From Terrimesophilobacter mesophilus (GTDB lineage: Bacteria > Actinomycetota > Actinomycetes > Actinomycetales > Microbacteriaceae): a stretch of DNA of 64,000 nt. Positions within the stretch are counted from its first letter, which is position 1, and every line of letters begins with the position of its first letter. The DNA is taken from NCBI RefSeq assembly GCF_014200375.1, contig NZ_JACHBP010000001.1, positions 620,001 through 684,000 on the forward strand, read 5' to 3'. This document shows positions 1 through 8,674 of the stretch, one piece after another. The position numbers were made by a program, and so were the translations under genes. The notes beneath the pieces are model-generated. The model was given only the letters and a program-made list of their open reading frames with translations, did not search any database and was not told the DNA's origin.

Positions 1-259
1 TGACCCCGACCGGCTTTCCGGACTGCACGAGCATGGTCTCGTCGTTCTTCAACGTCGCGAGCGTGCGCACGATCGCGTCGAACGCCTCCCAGTTGCGCAC
101 CGCCCTGCCGCTCCCGCCGTAGACGACCAGGTCATCCGGATGCTCGGCGACCTCCGGGTCGAGGTTGTTCTGCAGCATCCGCAGCACGGCCTCCTGCTGC
201 CAGCCGAGCGTGTGCAATTCGGTTCCGCGGTAGGCCTTGACGGGGCGTGCGCCGATCAT
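1..259 (-). CDS. hutU: Urocanate hydratase, N-terminal part (runs off the window)
   Basis: Second enzyme of histidine degradation; converts urocanate to imidazolone propionate with a tightly bound NAD in the cytoplasm. Only the first 86 residues are present. They begin [15 protein letters not shown] and contain [18 protein letters not shown] and [13 protein letters not shown], which match the start of urocanases. The ATG at 259 overlaps the hutH stop as ATGA, so the two genes are one translationally coupled operon. A purine-rich ribosome site (GGAGGAG) sits just upstream inside the hutH end. The gene is cut by the window edge, not by mutation. Its regulation is probably shared with hutH through the operator at 1869-1886. 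Confidence 0.93.
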   Translation of the reverse strand, partial: MIGARPVKAYRGTELHTLGWQQEAVLRMLQNNLDPEVAEHPDDLVVYGGSGRAVRNWEAFDAIVRTLATLKNDETMLVQSGKPVGV

Positions 260-1815
260 CTGAGTTCTCCTCCTGCTGTCGAGATGACGGATGCCGCGGC
301 CGCGAGCAGCGAGCCGTCGAGCACCATGTCGTGGGCGGCCGCGATCTCCGGGGCCAGGTATCGGTCGGTGGCGGGCCCCTCGACCCGGGTGCGCAGGCGA
401 GCGCGCACGGCGGAGCCGACCGGTCCCGGCTGGATGGGCGAGCGCAGGTCCATGGCGCGCGCGCTCGTGAGCAGTTCGATCGCGATGACCCTGCCGAGGC
501 CGTCGATCGCGCGTCGAAGCTTTCTGGCGGCGCTCCATCCCATCGAAACGTGATCCTCCTGCATCGCCGACGAGGGGATCGAGTCGACGGACGCCGGGAC
601 GGCGAGGCGCTTCAGCTCGCTCACGATGCCCGCCTGCGTGTACTGCGCGATCATGTGCCCGGAGTCGACGCCGGGATCGTCGGCGAGGAAGGCGTTCAGA
701 CCGTGATTACGGGCGACATCCAGGAACCGGTCCGTTCGCCGCTCGCTCATCGAGGCGAGGTCGGCGACGGCGATCGCGAGGAAGTCGAGCACGTAGCCGA
801 GGGGGGCGCCGTGGAAGTTGCCGTTCGACTCCAGGCGGTCGTCGAGAGTCACGACGGGGTTGTCGATCGCGCTCGCGAGCTCCCGTTCGGCGACGAGGGT
901 CGCGTGGGCGATCGTGTCGCGCACCGCACCGTGCACCTGGGGCGCGCAGCGCAGCGAGTACGCGTCCTGAACCCGGGTGAACCCCTCGGGGCGACTGACC
1001 ATCGGGGAGCCGTCGAGCACCGCGCGCATGTTCGCAGCGGAGTCGCGCTGGCCCGGATGCGGACGCAGTGCCTGCAGGTCGGCCGCGAACACGGCGTCGG
1101 TGCCCTGCAGTCCCTCGACGCTGAGCGCCGCCGCCAGATCGGCCGTCGTCACGAGCGCGTGCAGGTCATGGATGGCCATGACCAGCATGCCGAGCATGCC
1201 ATCCGTACCGTTGATGAGGGCGAGGCCCTCCTTCTCGCGAAGCTCGATCGGCGGAATGCCTGCGGCCGACAGTGCAGCGGATGCCTCCATGAGTTCGCCG
1301 TCGGCGTCGCGCACCATGCCTTCGCCGAGGAGCGCGAGCGCGCAGTGCGCGAGAGGGGCGAGATCGCCGGAGCAGCCGAGGCTGCCGTATTCGCCGACGA
1401 TCGGCGTGATGCCGGCGTTGAGCAGTGCGACGTAGGTCTCGGCGACGACGGGGCGGGCGCCGGTGCGGCCGGTCGCGAGGGTCGAGAGTCGAAGCAGCAT
1501 GGTCGCCCGCACGACCGCGCGCTCCACCTCCGGGCCGCTGCTAGCCGCGTGGCTGCGTACGAGCGAGCGCTGCAGTTGCGCACGCCGCTCGAACGGGATG
1601 TGCTTGCTCGCGAGCGCGCCGAACCCGGTCGAGACGCCGTAGTGCGGCTGCGGGTCGGAGGCGAGAGCGTCGATGACCGAGCGGCTGTGCTCCATCGCCG
1701 CCACGGCATCCGATGCCAGGACGACGCGTGCGCCATCCCGGGCGACGGCGACCACGTCGGCGCGGGTCGGCGCCCCGATCCCGAGTTCGACGACTGCGCT
1801 GTGATTGTTGGCCAT
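256..1815 (-). CDS. hutH: Histidine ammonia-lyase
   Basis: First step of histidine degradation: non-oxidative removal of ammonia from L-histidine to give urocanate, in the cytoplasm. The protein is 519 residues, normal for the family. The catalytic tyrosine lies in HYGVSTGFG (Y59) and the conserved CAPQVHG motif follows later. The electrophilic MIO cofactor normally forms from Ala-Ser-Gly; here the triad is Cys148-Ser149-Gly150 in [14 protein letters not shown], a variant I recall from Streptomyces histidases. I chose the ATG at 1815 (MANNHSAVV) because homologues start near here and upstream in-frame codons run into the operator. It overlaps hutU by 4 nt and diverges from an IclR gene. Confidence 0.95.
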   Translation of the reverse strand: MANNHSAVVELGIGAPTRADVVAVARDGARVVLASDAVAAMEHSRSVIDALASDPQPHYGVSTGFGALASKHIPFERRAQLQRSLVRSHAASSGPEVERAVVRATMLLRLSTLATGRTGARPVVAETYVALLNAGITPIVGEYGSLGCSGDLAPLAHCALALLGEGMVRDADGELMEASAALSAAGIPPIELREKEGLALINGTDGMLGMLVMAIHDLHALVTTADLAAALSVEGLQGTDAVFAADLQALRPHPGQRDSAANMRAVLDGSPMVSRPEGFTRVQDAYSLRCAPQVHGAVRDTIAHATLVAERELASAIDNPVVTLDDRLESNGNFHGAPLGYVLDFLAIAVADLASMSERRTDRFLDVARNHGLNAFLADDPGVDSGHMIAQYTQAGIVSELKRLAVPASVDSIPSSAMQEDHVSMGWSAARKLRRAIDGLGRVIAIELLTSARAMDLRSPIQPGPVGSAVRARLRTRVEGPATDRYLAPEIAAAHDMVLDGSLLAAAASVISTAGGELR

Positions 1816-1868
1816 GCCATCATTAGAGCCGCAAAACAGATGCTGCGACCCCCAAGACTGCGATAATC

Positions 1869-1886
1869 TGTCTGGAATACCAGACA
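1869..1886. promoter_or_regulatory. Palindromic IclR-type operator between hutH and the regulator gene
   Basis: TGTCTGG-AATA-CCAGACA is a perfect 7+4+7 inverted repeat in the 93-bp gap between the divergent hutH (start 1815) and iclR (start 1909). IclR-family dimers bind palindromes of this size, and the position suits control of both genes. The link between repeat and regulator is inferred from position only. Confidence 0.7.
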
Positions 1887-1908
1887 CTGCTCATCATCAG
1901 GAGATCGT

Positions 1909-2721
1909 GTGACCGCTGTCCCCGCAGCTCGAAGCACGCTGCGCATCATCCGGTACCTCGCGCGGCACAGCGGGCCGGTGCGGGCCGCGACACTGGGGCG
2001 CGACCTCGGCCTTCCGCGTTCGAGCGTCTACCATCTGCTGCGCGTACTGCAGGACGAGGGCTTTGTCGTGCACTCGCCAGAGCACCAGGGTTTCGCGCTC
2101 GCACCGCTGCTCGGGGAGATCGGCTCCTCGGTGCTCGCCTCGAACGCGCTTGCCCGGCTTGCGACCCCCGTGCTCGAACGGCTCGTCGCCGAGACGAAGC
2201 TGCCGGTCGTCGCGCACCTGGGAGTCCTTCAGCACGCGGATGTCGTGTACGCGTCGAAGGTCGCCGCGGCCCGTGCGCCCGCCGTTGTCACGAGCATCGG
2301 CGTGCGGCTGCCAGCCCACCTCACCGCGACGGGGCGCGCCATGCTCGCAGCCCTTCCGGATGCGCAGTTCGACGCGATCTTCACCGGTTCACGGGACGAG
2401 CCCGCCGATGGTGCGACCCGCGCTTCCGACGATTCCCAGCGCCTTCCGCTGCGCACGAGTCGAGGCCCGAAGTCCGTCGCCGACCTCGAGCAGCTTCTCG
2501 CGGAGACCCGCGAGCGCGGCTGGGCGACCGAGGACGGCGACATCGACCTGGCGTACGCGTCGGTCGCGGCCGTCGTCCTCGATCACAACGACTATCCGGC
2601 CGCAGCCGTCGGGCTGACCTTCCGCCGCACCCTCGTCGACGACGCGCAGTGGTCGCGGTTCGGGCGCGCGGTCGCCGCCGCCGCCACAACACTCAGCCGG
2701 CGCATCCGGGGCCGCGCCTGA
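1909..2721 (+). CDS. IclR-family transcriptional regulator, probably of the hut genes
   Basis: A 270-residue one-component regulator. Residues about 8-55 form the winged helix-turn-helix (STLRIIRYLARH ... GLPRSSVYHLLRVLQDEGFV). The remainder is the IclR effector-binding domain, with GRAMLAALPDAQF and a conserved C-terminal GLTFRRTL segment. The start is GTG at 1909, with AGGAGA about 6 nt upstream. It is transcribed away from hutH across an 18-bp palindrome, so it most likely controls the histidine pathway and itself. The effector (histidine or urocanate) is inference. A stretch around residues 164-190 looks looser than in typical homologues but keeps the frame. Confidence 0.9.
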   Translation: MTAVPAARSTLRIIRYLARHSGPVRAATLGRDLGLPRSSVYHLLRVLQDEGFVVHSPEHQGFALAPLLGEIGSSVLASNALARLATPVLERLVAETKLPVVAHLGVLQHADVVYASKVAAARAPAVVTSIGVRLPAHLTATGRAMLAALPDAQFDAIFTGSRDEPADGATRASDDSQRLPLRTSRGPKSVADLEQLLAETRERGWATEDGDIDLAYASVAAVVLDHNDYPAAAVGLTFRRTLVDDAQWSRFGRAVAAAATTLSRRIRGRA

Positions 2722-2844
2722 CGGACACGGCGACCCGCACCTCTTCACCCACGTCTCCACCCCGCCCATCCCACCCGCCGGAAACACCGCATCGCCAGGG
2801 GCCGGGGCTTCGCTAAGTTGGAAACGACCGACGAAGGAGTACGG

Positions 2845-4557
2845 ATGCCCGACACCACCCCGAGCGAGAGGGCGAGCGACACGCCCACCACCACGCCCGA
2901 GTCCACCGCCGACGCGATCGTGATCGGCGCCGGCCTCGCCGGCCTCGTCGCCGCCGCAGAACTCGTCGACGCGGGCAAGCGGGTCACGATCCTCGAGCAG
3001 GAGCCCGAGGCGAGCTTCGGCGGGCAGGCCTGGTGGTCGTTCGGCGGGCTCTTTCTCATCGACTCCCCCGAGCAGCGCCGCATGGGGATCAAGGACTCCC
3101 TCGACCTCGCCCGCCAGGACTGGGCCGGCACCGCGGGATTCGACCGCGAGGAGGACCTCTGGCCGCGGCAGTGGGCTGAGGCCTACCTCGACTTCGCGGC
3201 GAACGAGAAGCAGGACTGGCTGCGCTCGATGGGCATCCGCTTCTTCCCCGTCGTCGGGTGGGCCGAGCGCGGCGGGTACACAGCCACGGGTCACGGCAAC
3301 TCCGTGCCGCGCTTCCACATCGTCTGGGGAACTGGCCCCGGCATCCTCGAGCCGTTCGTGAAGCGAGTGCGCGCGGGCGTCGACGCCGGTCTCGTGACGC
3401 TGAGGTTCCGCCACCGTGTGGACGAGCTCATCGTCGAGAACGGCGCGGTCGTCGGCGCCCGCGGCACCGTCCTGAAACCGGATGCGGCACCCCGCGGCGA
3501 GGCGAGCAACCGCGAGAAGGTGGGCGAGTTCGAATCCCGCGCGGGAGCCGTCATCGTCGCGAGCGGCGGGATCGGCGGCAACCACGCTCTCGTGCGAGAG
3601 CAGTGGCCGCACCGGTTCGGCGAACCGCCCCGCGACATGCTCTCCGGAGTCCCGGCCCACGTCGACGGGCGCATGCTCGGGATCAGCGAGAAGGCGGGCG
3701 CAAACCTCATCAACGGCGACCGCATGTGGCACTACGTCGAGGGCATCAAGAACTTCGCGCCGGTCTGGGCGAAGCACGGCATCCGGATCCTGCCCGGCCC
3801 GTCGAGCGTCTGGCTGGATGCGACCGGCAAGCGCCTTCCCGTGCCGCTCTTCCCGGGGTTCGATTCGCTCGGCACGCTCGAGCACATCGTCTCGACCGGC
3901 CATGACTACAGCTGGTTCATCCTCACGCAGAAGATCATCGAGAAGGAGTTCGCGCTCAGCGGCAGCGAACAGAACCCCGATCTGACCGGCAAGAGCATCC
4001 GTGAGTTGCTCAGGCAGCGTCTCGGGAAGGGCGCGACAGAGCCGGTCGAGGCGTTCAAGAGGCAAGGCGAGGATTTCATCGTCGCCGACACTCTTGACGA
4101 GATCATCGCGGGCATGCAGAAGCTCTCCCCGGATGTCGAACTCGATGTGGCGCTCGTGCGCGAGGAGATCGAGGCGCGCGACCGTGAGCTGACGAACACA
4201 TTCTCGAAGGACTCGCAGGTCAACGCGATCCGGCAGGCGAGGCACTATCTCGGCGACAAGCTCATCCGGGTCGCGAAGCCGCACCGCATCCTCGACCCGA
4301 AGGCCGGACCGCTCATCGCGGTCAAGCTCCACATCCTGACCCGTAAGAGCCTCGGCGGCATCGAGACCAACCTCGACTCCCAGGCGATCGGCGCCGACGG
4401 GCAGCCGATTCCAGGGCTCTACGCCGCCGGCGAGGCGAGCGGATTCGGCGGAGGGGGCGTTCACGGCTACCGCAGCCTCGAGGGCACGTTCCTCGGCGGA
4501 TGCCTGTTCAGCGGCCGGCAGGCCGGGCGCGCGGTCGCCGCAGAGTCACGCTCCTGA
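2845..4557 (+). CDS. FAD-binding dehydrogenase of the ketosteroid-dehydrogenase/fumarate-reductase family
   Basis: A 570-residue flavoprotein. The Rossmann FAD motif GAGLAGLVAAAELVD is at residues 28-42 and is followed by the glutamate of VTILEQE. WWSFGGLFLID follows, and the C-terminal FAD motif is GLYAAGEASGFGGGGVHGYRSLEG. This fits the subgroup annotated simply as putative FAD-binding dehydrogenase, related to 3-ketosteroid-1-dehydrogenase and fumarate reductase; the substrate is unknown. The ATG at 2845 has GAAGGAG 5 nt before it, so I prefer it over an upstream TTG. No signal peptide is seen, so it is cytoplasmic. It lies on the same strand as the IclR gene but 123 bp away, so it probably has its own promoter. 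Confidence 0.85.
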   Translation: MPDTTPSERASDTPTTTPESTADAIVIGAGLAGLVAAAELVDAGKRVTILEQEPEASFGGQAWWSFGGLFLIDSPEQRRMGIKDSLDLARQDWAGTAGFDREEDLWPRQWAEAYLDFAANEKQDWLRSMGIRFFPVVGWAERGGYTATGHGNSVPRFHIVWGTGPGILEPFVKRVRAGVDAGLVTLRFRHRVDELIVENGAVVGARGTVLKPDAAPRGEASNREKVGEFESRAGAVIVASGGIGGNHALVREQWPHRFGEPPRDMLSGVPAHVDGRMLGISEKAGANLINGDRMWHYVEGIKNFAPVWAKHGIRILPGPSSVWLDATGKRLPVPLFPGFDSLGTLEHIVSTGHDYSWFILTQKIIEKEFALSGSEQNPDLTGKSIRELLRQRLGKGATEPVEAFKRQGEDFIVADTLDEIIAGMQKLSPDVELDVALVREEIEARDRELTNTFSKDSQVNAIRQARHYLGDKLIRVAKPHRILDPKAGPLIAVKLHILTRKSLGGIETNLDSQAIGADGQPIPGLYAAGEASGFGGGGVHGYRSLEGTFLGGCLFSGRQAGRAVAAESRS

Positions 4558-4590
4558 CGATGGCGTGTGCCGCGCGCTAGGCTCTGGTCC

Positions 4591-5196
4591 ATGACGAACA
4601 CGCCGGCAGGATGGTACCCGGACCCCGAGAATGCGACGCAGTCTCGATGGTGGGACGGCACGCGCTGGACCGACAATCGGGCGGCACTTCAGCCGACCGT
4701 CGCCGCCCCGTACGCTGCCGATGTCGCGAACCTGAAGGCGCCGGAAGGGACCCCGTGGAACACCATCTGGATCTGGCTCGTGGTGTTCGTCCCCTACATC
4801 TCCCTGTTCGGGTTCTTCACGATCGACTGGTCGAAGTTCCTGGACATGTCGGATCCGATGCGGGGCGAGCTTGCCGTCCTCACCTCGGCGGGGTACCTCT
4901 TCACGGTGCTGGGCGGGATCGTCAGCTATGGCCTGGGCGTGTGGTTCTCATACATCGACTGGCGGACGCTGCGTGATCGCGGCGTTCCGCGACCGTTCCA
5001 CTGGGCGTGGGGATTCCTGAGCTACGTCTACCCGATCGGGCGTTCCGTCGTCGTTCGGCGGCGGACCGGCAGCGGCATCTCGCCCATGTGGGTGACGATC
5101 ATCCTCTACGTCGTCGCCAACATCGCGATGATCGTCTATGTCGGAGTGATGGTGGCGTCGATCGTCTCCTCGATTCCGAACATCTCCCGCTACTAG
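4591..5196 (+). CDS. DUF2510 domain membrane protein
   Basis: A 201-residue protein. It begins with a DUF2510 motif (GWYPDP ... SRWWDGTRWTD, residues about 7-28), a short tryptophan-rich module common at the cytoplasmic N-terminus of actinobacterial membrane proteins. About four hydrophobic segments follow, starting near residues 62-80 (IWIWLVVFVPYISLFGFF) and ending with a C-terminal pair. The function is unknown. The ATG at 4591 is used because the DUF2510 module starts only 6 residues later. It converges on the next gene with a 28-bp gap that contains a weak hairpin. Confidence 0.75.
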   Translation: MTNTPAGWYPDPENATQSRWWDGTRWTDNRAALQPTVAAPYAADVANLKAPEGTPWNTIWIWLVVFVPYISLFGFFTIDWSKFLDMSDPMRGELAVLTSAGYLFTVLGGIVSYGLGVWFSYIDWRTLRDRGVPRPFHWAWGFLSYVYPIGRSVVVRRRTGSGISPMWVTIILYVVANIAMIVYVGVMVASIVSSIPNISRY

Positions 5197-5224
5197 CGCT
5201 CTGAGGGCCGGTCGGCCAGAGGTG

Positions 5225-5902
5225 TCACGCCTGTAAGGTCCAGGCCCGCCTGCGCACGAGGACGTGCCCTCGCTGGGAACTGAGCCTCGTCCACGGCCCC
5301 GTCTCGAAGATGCGCACCGGCTCAGGCGGTGCGAGGAATCCAAGGGTGTGCGTGGCGAACGCCGCCCCCGCCGGAATGTGTTCATAGCCGTCGATCGGCC
5401 GGCTCCACACCTCGGCCCTTGCACGATGGACGAGCTGCTCGCCCGTCCCATCCGGCACGGCATTCCGGATCTCGGCGATTCCGGCATCCGCAACCGCTTC
5501 GAGGTCCTGGGACGGCACCGGCTCCAGGCCGTGCCACCCGCCTCGCGGCGGCGAAATGGCGGCCCACACGACGGTGTTCACCTCGATCGGAAGGCTCACC
5601 GGGATCGGCGCCGCTGGATCGACGACATCGGCGCGCAGCTTCGCGAGCCGTTCGAGCAGGGACCTCACCGGCACGACGGCGTCGAAGGACTCGCCGTCGG
5701 TCAGCGCGAACGTTCGCAGCCCGAGCACGGTCGGGGTGTCGTCGTGCAGCCCCACCGGATAGAAGATCGCGACGTAGGCTGCGAGCATCCCCGAGTCGGC
5801 GATGAGGCGCACGGAACCGTCCTCGACCCTTCCAGCGCGACCGAGAAAGGTCTGCAGGTCGCTGAGGGCGAGGGAATCGACCAGGGTGAATGTGCGGCTC
5901 AT
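5225..5902 (-). CDS. Conserved hypothetical protein
   Basis: A 225-residue soluble protein beginning MSRTFTLVDSLALSDLQTFLGRAGRVEDGS. I recognise no domain. Composition and frame use look genuinely coding, with high G/C at third positions over the whole length and no signal peptide or membrane segment. Homologues in related Micrococcales are likely, but I cannot name a family. It is transcribed divergently from tesB with a 67-bp gap and convergently with the DUF2510 gene, so it is a single-gene unit. Confidence 0.65.
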   Translation of the reverse strand: MSRTFTLVDSLALSDLQTFLGRAGRVEDGSVRLIADSGMLAAYVAIFYPVGLHDDTPTVLGLRTFALTDGESFDAVVPVRSLLERLAKLRADVVDPAAPIPVSLPIEVNTVVWAAISPPRGGWHGLEPVPSQDLEAVADAGIAEIRNAVPDGTGEQLVHRARAEVWSRPIDGYEHIPAGAAFATHTLGFLAPPEPVRIFETGPWTRLSSQRGHVLVRRRAWTLQA

Positions 5903-5969
5903 CTGCCCTCTAAACTACCTACATCTGCTGGCGCGCGTAAGCCGATGCAGTCATGACAGGGGAGATTGT

Positions 5970-6836
5970 ATGGACGAGCCCGTCGCGGGCCTTCTCAAAG
6001 CGCTCGCCCTGGAGACGAACGGTGCGCGCACAGAGGAGGACATCTTCACGGGCGTGAGCCAGTGGATGCCGCTGGGTCGCGTGTTCGGGGGCCAGGTCCT
6101 CGCGCAGTCGGTCGTCGCCGCATCCCGCACGGTCGACGACGACCGGTTCATCCACTCGCTTCACGGGTACTTCCTTCGCCCCGGCGACGTCGAACAGCCC
6201 ATCACGTTCGCCGTCGATCGAATCCACGACGGCCGGTCCTTCTCGACGCGGCGGACCCAGGCGTACCAGAACGGGTTGCCCATCCTGTCGATGATCGCGT
6301 CGTTCCAGGATGTGGACCCCGGGCTGGAGCACCAGATCGAGATGCCGAACGGCATCCCCGACCCCGACTCCCTGCCGAGCGATTCGGAGCTGCTGCGCGG
6401 AATCGACCATCCGATCGCCCAGTACTGGGCGACGGGGCGCGCGTTCGACATGCGTCACATCGGCGAACCCGTGTATCTCGAGAAGGCGGCGGAGCGAGTC
6501 GCCCACCAGGCGATCTGGATGAAGTCCATCGACCCGCTGCCCGATGACGAGATCCTCCACCGTGCCGCGCTCGCGTACGCCAGCGACTACTCCCTGCTGG
6601 AGCCCATTCTGCGCAGGCACGGGAAGACCTGGGCCACGCCCGGTCTCAAAGTCGCGAGCCTGGACCACGCCATGTGGTGGCACCGGTTCGGAAGGGTCGA
6701 CGAGTGGCTCCTCTACGTGCAGGAGTCTCCGAATGCGATCGGAGGGCGCGGCCTCGCGACGGGCAGGATCTTCAACCGCGACGGCGTGCTTCTCGCCACC
6801 GTCGCCCAGGAGGGAATGATCCGGATTCCGGACTAG
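5970..6836 (+). CDS. tesB: Acyl-CoA thioesterase II
   Basis: Hydrolyses acyl-CoA to free fatty acid and CoA in the cytoplasm. The protein is 288 residues, the usual TesB length, with two hot-dog domains. Family landmarks are FGGQVLAQSVVAA near residue 40, SLHGYFLRPG, and in the second half SLDHAMWWH (aspartate) and GRGLATGRIFNRDGVLLATVAQEG, which supplies the catalytic Thr and Gln. The ATG at 5970 follows a GGGGAG ribosome site; codons upstream in the same frame lie inside the divergent neighbour. It is monocistronic and faces the anti-sigma gene tail to tail with a 34-bp gap. Confidence 0.92.
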   Translation: MDEPVAGLLKALALETNGARTEEDIFTGVSQWMPLGRVFGGQVLAQSVVAASRTVDDDRFIHSLHGYFLRPGDVEQPITFAVDRIHDGRSFSTRRTQAYQNGLPILSMIASFQDVDPGLEHQIEMPNGIPDPDSLPSDSELLRGIDHPIAQYWATGRAFDMRHIGEPVYLEKAAERVAHQAIWMKSIDPLPDDEILHRAALAYASDYSLLEPILRRHGKTWATPGLKVASLDHAMWWHRFGRVDEWLLYVQESPNAIGGRGLATGRIFNRDGVLLATVAQEGMIRIPD

Positions 6837-6870
6837 CCGATCCCGGGCTGTCCTGGGACGAGCTGCAGGA

Positions 6871-7524
6871 TCACGGGCTGCCGGCGAGCAGGATCGTCCC
6901 GTCCGCCATCGCGCGGACATCCACCGAGCGGATGTCCTTCAGCGCGAGACTCGTGGTCCCGGACGGCTCGACGGTACGACCCGGTTCTGCGGTCCAGGTG
7001 GCGAGCTGAGTCTCCTTTCCCGAGGTGTCGGTGACGTAGAGCGCGTAGGTCGCAGCGCCCTGACCGTACCCTCCGCCATAGCTGCAGGTCATGTCGATGC
7101 TCGTGCCCCAGGCGTGGCCGACGAGCTGCACCTCGGCGCTCAGCGTGCTCGGCACGACCTGGCTGAGGGTCAGTTCCGCCGCCGGCTCAGCCGGATTCGA
7201 GGTCAGCTGGGGCAGGATGAGCGTGACGGCGACCGCCGCGGCCGCCGCTGCGAGCACGATGCCGCCGGTGAGAGCGCGGACCCGGACGCGATGCCGCCGT
7301 GCTGCGCCCACGAGCCGGGGAAGCAGGTCCTGCGGCGCCTCTTCGATCGGCTCGAGCTCGCTCAAGGGGACTCGCGCGAGAAGGCCGGGGATGCCGGCGA
7401 GTTCCGCGACCGAGGACCGGCAGGCCGCGCATCCGGAGAGGTGATCCTCGAATTCGCGCCGCTCGGCGGCCGGCAGGGCGCCGAGCAGGTAGGCGGCATC
7501 CCAGTCCCGATAGGTGTCGATCAT
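6871..7524 (-). CDS. Zinc-type anti-sigma factor (membrane-anchored, RslA-like)
   Basis: A 217-residue single-pass membrane protein that should hold the adjacent ECF sigma factor inactive. The cytoplasmic N-terminus has the zinc anti-sigma motif H28-x3-C32-x2-C35 (DHLSGCAACR). A membrane segment follows at roughly residues 84-104 (ALTGGIVLAAAAAAVAVTLI). The exported C-terminal half is a beta-rich sensor-like domain resembling those of Streptomyces zf-HC2 proteins, not the RskA domain. The ATG overlaps the sigma stop (ATGA), giving tight coupling. Oxidation of the Cys pair releasing sigma is known for relatives such as RslA; here it is inference. Confidence 0.88.
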   Translation of the reverse strand: MIDTYRDWDAAYLLGALPAAERREFEDHLSGCAACRSSVAELAGIPGLLARVPLSELEPIEEAPQDLLPRLVGAARRHRVRVRALTGGIVLAAAAAAVAVTLILPQLTSNPAEPAAELTLSQVVPSTLSAEVQLVGHAWGTSIDMTCSYGGGYGQGAATYALYVTDTSGKETQLATWTAEPGRTVEPSGTTSLALKDIRSVDVRAMADGTILLAGSP

Positions 7525-8057
7525 CCGGTCACCCCGCGTTCCTGCAGGGCGAGCCGCAGCGCGCGCAGGCCGTAGTGGAGCCGCGACTTGACGGTACCCT
7601 GCGGCACCCCGAGCTGGTCGGCGATGACCGAGACTGACTCGCCGAGGTAGTAGGCGTGCACGACGACAGCGCGGTGTTCTGGGGAGAGCACGGCGAGCGC
7701 ATCCGTCACCAGCCAGCGGTCGAGCATGGCGTCGATCCCGTCGTCGGCGAGTCTCTCCGGTGGAGCATCGGTGCCGATCTCGTGGCGCGAGCGGGCGCTG
7801 CGGTGATGATCCGTGACGAGATTTCGAGCGACGGTGAACAGCCAGGCACGCGCAGAGCCTTCCGCCTGGTCGAGCACCTTCGGATGACGCCAGGCGCGCA
7901 GCAACGTCTCCTGCACGATGTCCTGGGCGAGTTGGCGGTCGCCCGAGATCCAGACGACATAGCGCCACAGGGCCGCGGAGTGCTCGTCGTGCAGCGCGCG
8001 CAGGAGTTTATCCTGGGTCGCGATCGCGCGGCGCGGCGGTGCGGGTTCTTGCGGCAT
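7521..8057 (-). CDS. ECF RNA polymerase sigma factor, SigL-type by promoter
   Basis: A 178-residue extracytoplasmic-function sigma factor. Region 2 is seen in DIVQETLLRAWRHP and the helix that reads the -10 element. Region 4 is the C-terminal helix-turn-helix VSVIADQLGVPQGTVKSRLHYGLRAL. The ATG at 8057 gives the normal length. It is co-transcribed with its anti-sigma gene (4-nt overlap). A TGAAC-N17-CGT promoter precedes it (8082-8106), the same motif as before the Rieske gene and the COG4315 lipoprotein, so it probably activates itself and these targets. The motif matches the consensus I recall for mycobacterial SigL. Confidence 0.92.
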   Translation of the reverse strand: MPQEPAPPRRAIATQDKLLRALHDEHSAALWRYVVWISGDRQLAQDIVQETLLRAWRHPKVLDQAEGSARAWLFTVARNLVTDHHRSARSRHEIGTDAPPERLADDGIDAMLDRWLVTDALAVLSPEHRAVVVHAYYLGESVSVIADQLGVPQGTVKSRLHYGLRALRLALQERGVTG

Positions 8058-8081
8058 CCGGATGTCTCCCTCGCGTTAACA

Positions 8082-8106
8082 ACGTTGCCACAGGCCGGTT
8101 GGTTCA
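8082..8106 (-). promoter_or_regulatory. SigL-type ECF promoter of the sigma/anti-sigma operon
   Basis: Read on the minus strand, TGAAC (8106-8102) is followed after 17 nt by CGT (8084-8082), within CGTTGTT. The same element with the same 17-nt spacing precedes the Rieske gene and the COG4315 lipoprotein gene. The predicted start of transcription is near 8073, leaving a short leader before the ATG at 8057. It suggests positive autoregulation. Confidence 0.7.
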
Positions 8107-8112
8107 TGCTGG

Positions 8113-8139
8113 TGAACTTTTCGCGCGGCCGCATCGTGG
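8113..8139 (+). promoter_or_regulatory. SigL-type ECF promoter of the Rieske gene
   Basis: TGAAC (8113-8117) and TCGTGG (8134-8139) are 16 nt apart, which is TGAAC-N17-CGTGG. It diverges from the sigma-operon promoter; the two -35 boxes lie within 12 bp of each other. Transcription would start near 8147, giving a leader of about 40 nt before the ATG at 8186. Confidence 0.72.
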
Positions 8140-8185
8140 AAACTGTGAATGCCCGCCCGCTGGCCGCACGACCGAGGGAAACCAC

Positions 8186-8674
8186 ATGACAGATCTGACC
8201 AGGCGCTCGCTCATCACGACCGGGGGTGTTGCCGCGCTCGGTTCGAGCGCTCTCATGCTCGCCGCGTGCGCGCCCGCGCCGCTCAAGCCGACCCCGCACG
8301 CGCCGTCTCCGGCGGAATCGTCGGGAGCGAGCATCCAGCGTCCCCCGGCCCAGATCCCTGTCGCCTCGCCGCTGCCCTCGGGGACGCAGCTCACCAAGGT
8401 CGCCGACATCCCGGTGGGTGGCACGGCGGCCGTCACGGTCGACGGGCAGGACATCCTGCTCGCGCAGCCCGCGGCGGGCAAGGTCGTCGCGTTCAGTGCG
8501 ATCTGCACTCACCAGGGCTGCATGGTGTCCCCGGCAGGAGGCGAGTTCGACTGCTCCTGCCACGGCTCCAGGTTCGAGGCGGCCGACGGTGCCGTACTGA
8601 AGGGGCCGGCGGTGCGGCCGCTCCACCCGATCGCGGTCTCAGTGGCCGACGACGGAGCCGTGATCATCGCATGA
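8186..8674 (+). CDS. Tat-exported Rieske [2Fe-2S] lipoprotein
   Basis: A 162-residue exported iron-sulfur protein. The N-terminus has a twin-arginine motif (LTRRSLIT, residues 4-11) and a lipobox ending at Cys28 (MLAAC). The mature protein should therefore be folded in the cytoplasm, exported by Tat and lipid-anchored outside. Rieske ligands are C107-x-H109 and C123-x2-H126, and C112 and C125 are positioned for the usual disulfide. A Pro/Ser-rich linker of about 40 residues separates anchor and domain. It has its own ECF promoter and overlaps the next gene by ATGA. Its electron partner is not known; it is not next to cytochrome bc1 genes. Confidence 0.9.
   Translation: MTDLTRRSLITTGGVAALGSSALMLAACAPAPLKPTPHAPSPAESSGASIQRPPAQIPVASPLPSGTQLTKVADIPVGGTAAVTVDGQDILLAQPAAGKVVAFSAICTHQGCMVSPAGGEFDCSCHGSRFEAADGAVLKGPAVRPLHPIAVSVADDGAVIIA

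Noticed and set aside
247..1866. Long open frame antisense to hutH
   Set aside because: It mirrors hutH in a high-GC sequence, has no start or domain of its own, and reads as low-complexity Arg/Gly/Ala.
5199..5221. Hairpin between the DUF2510 gene and the next gene as a terminator
   Set aside because: The stem (CTCTG/CAGAG plus a short GC core) lacks a T-run and is too weak to call.
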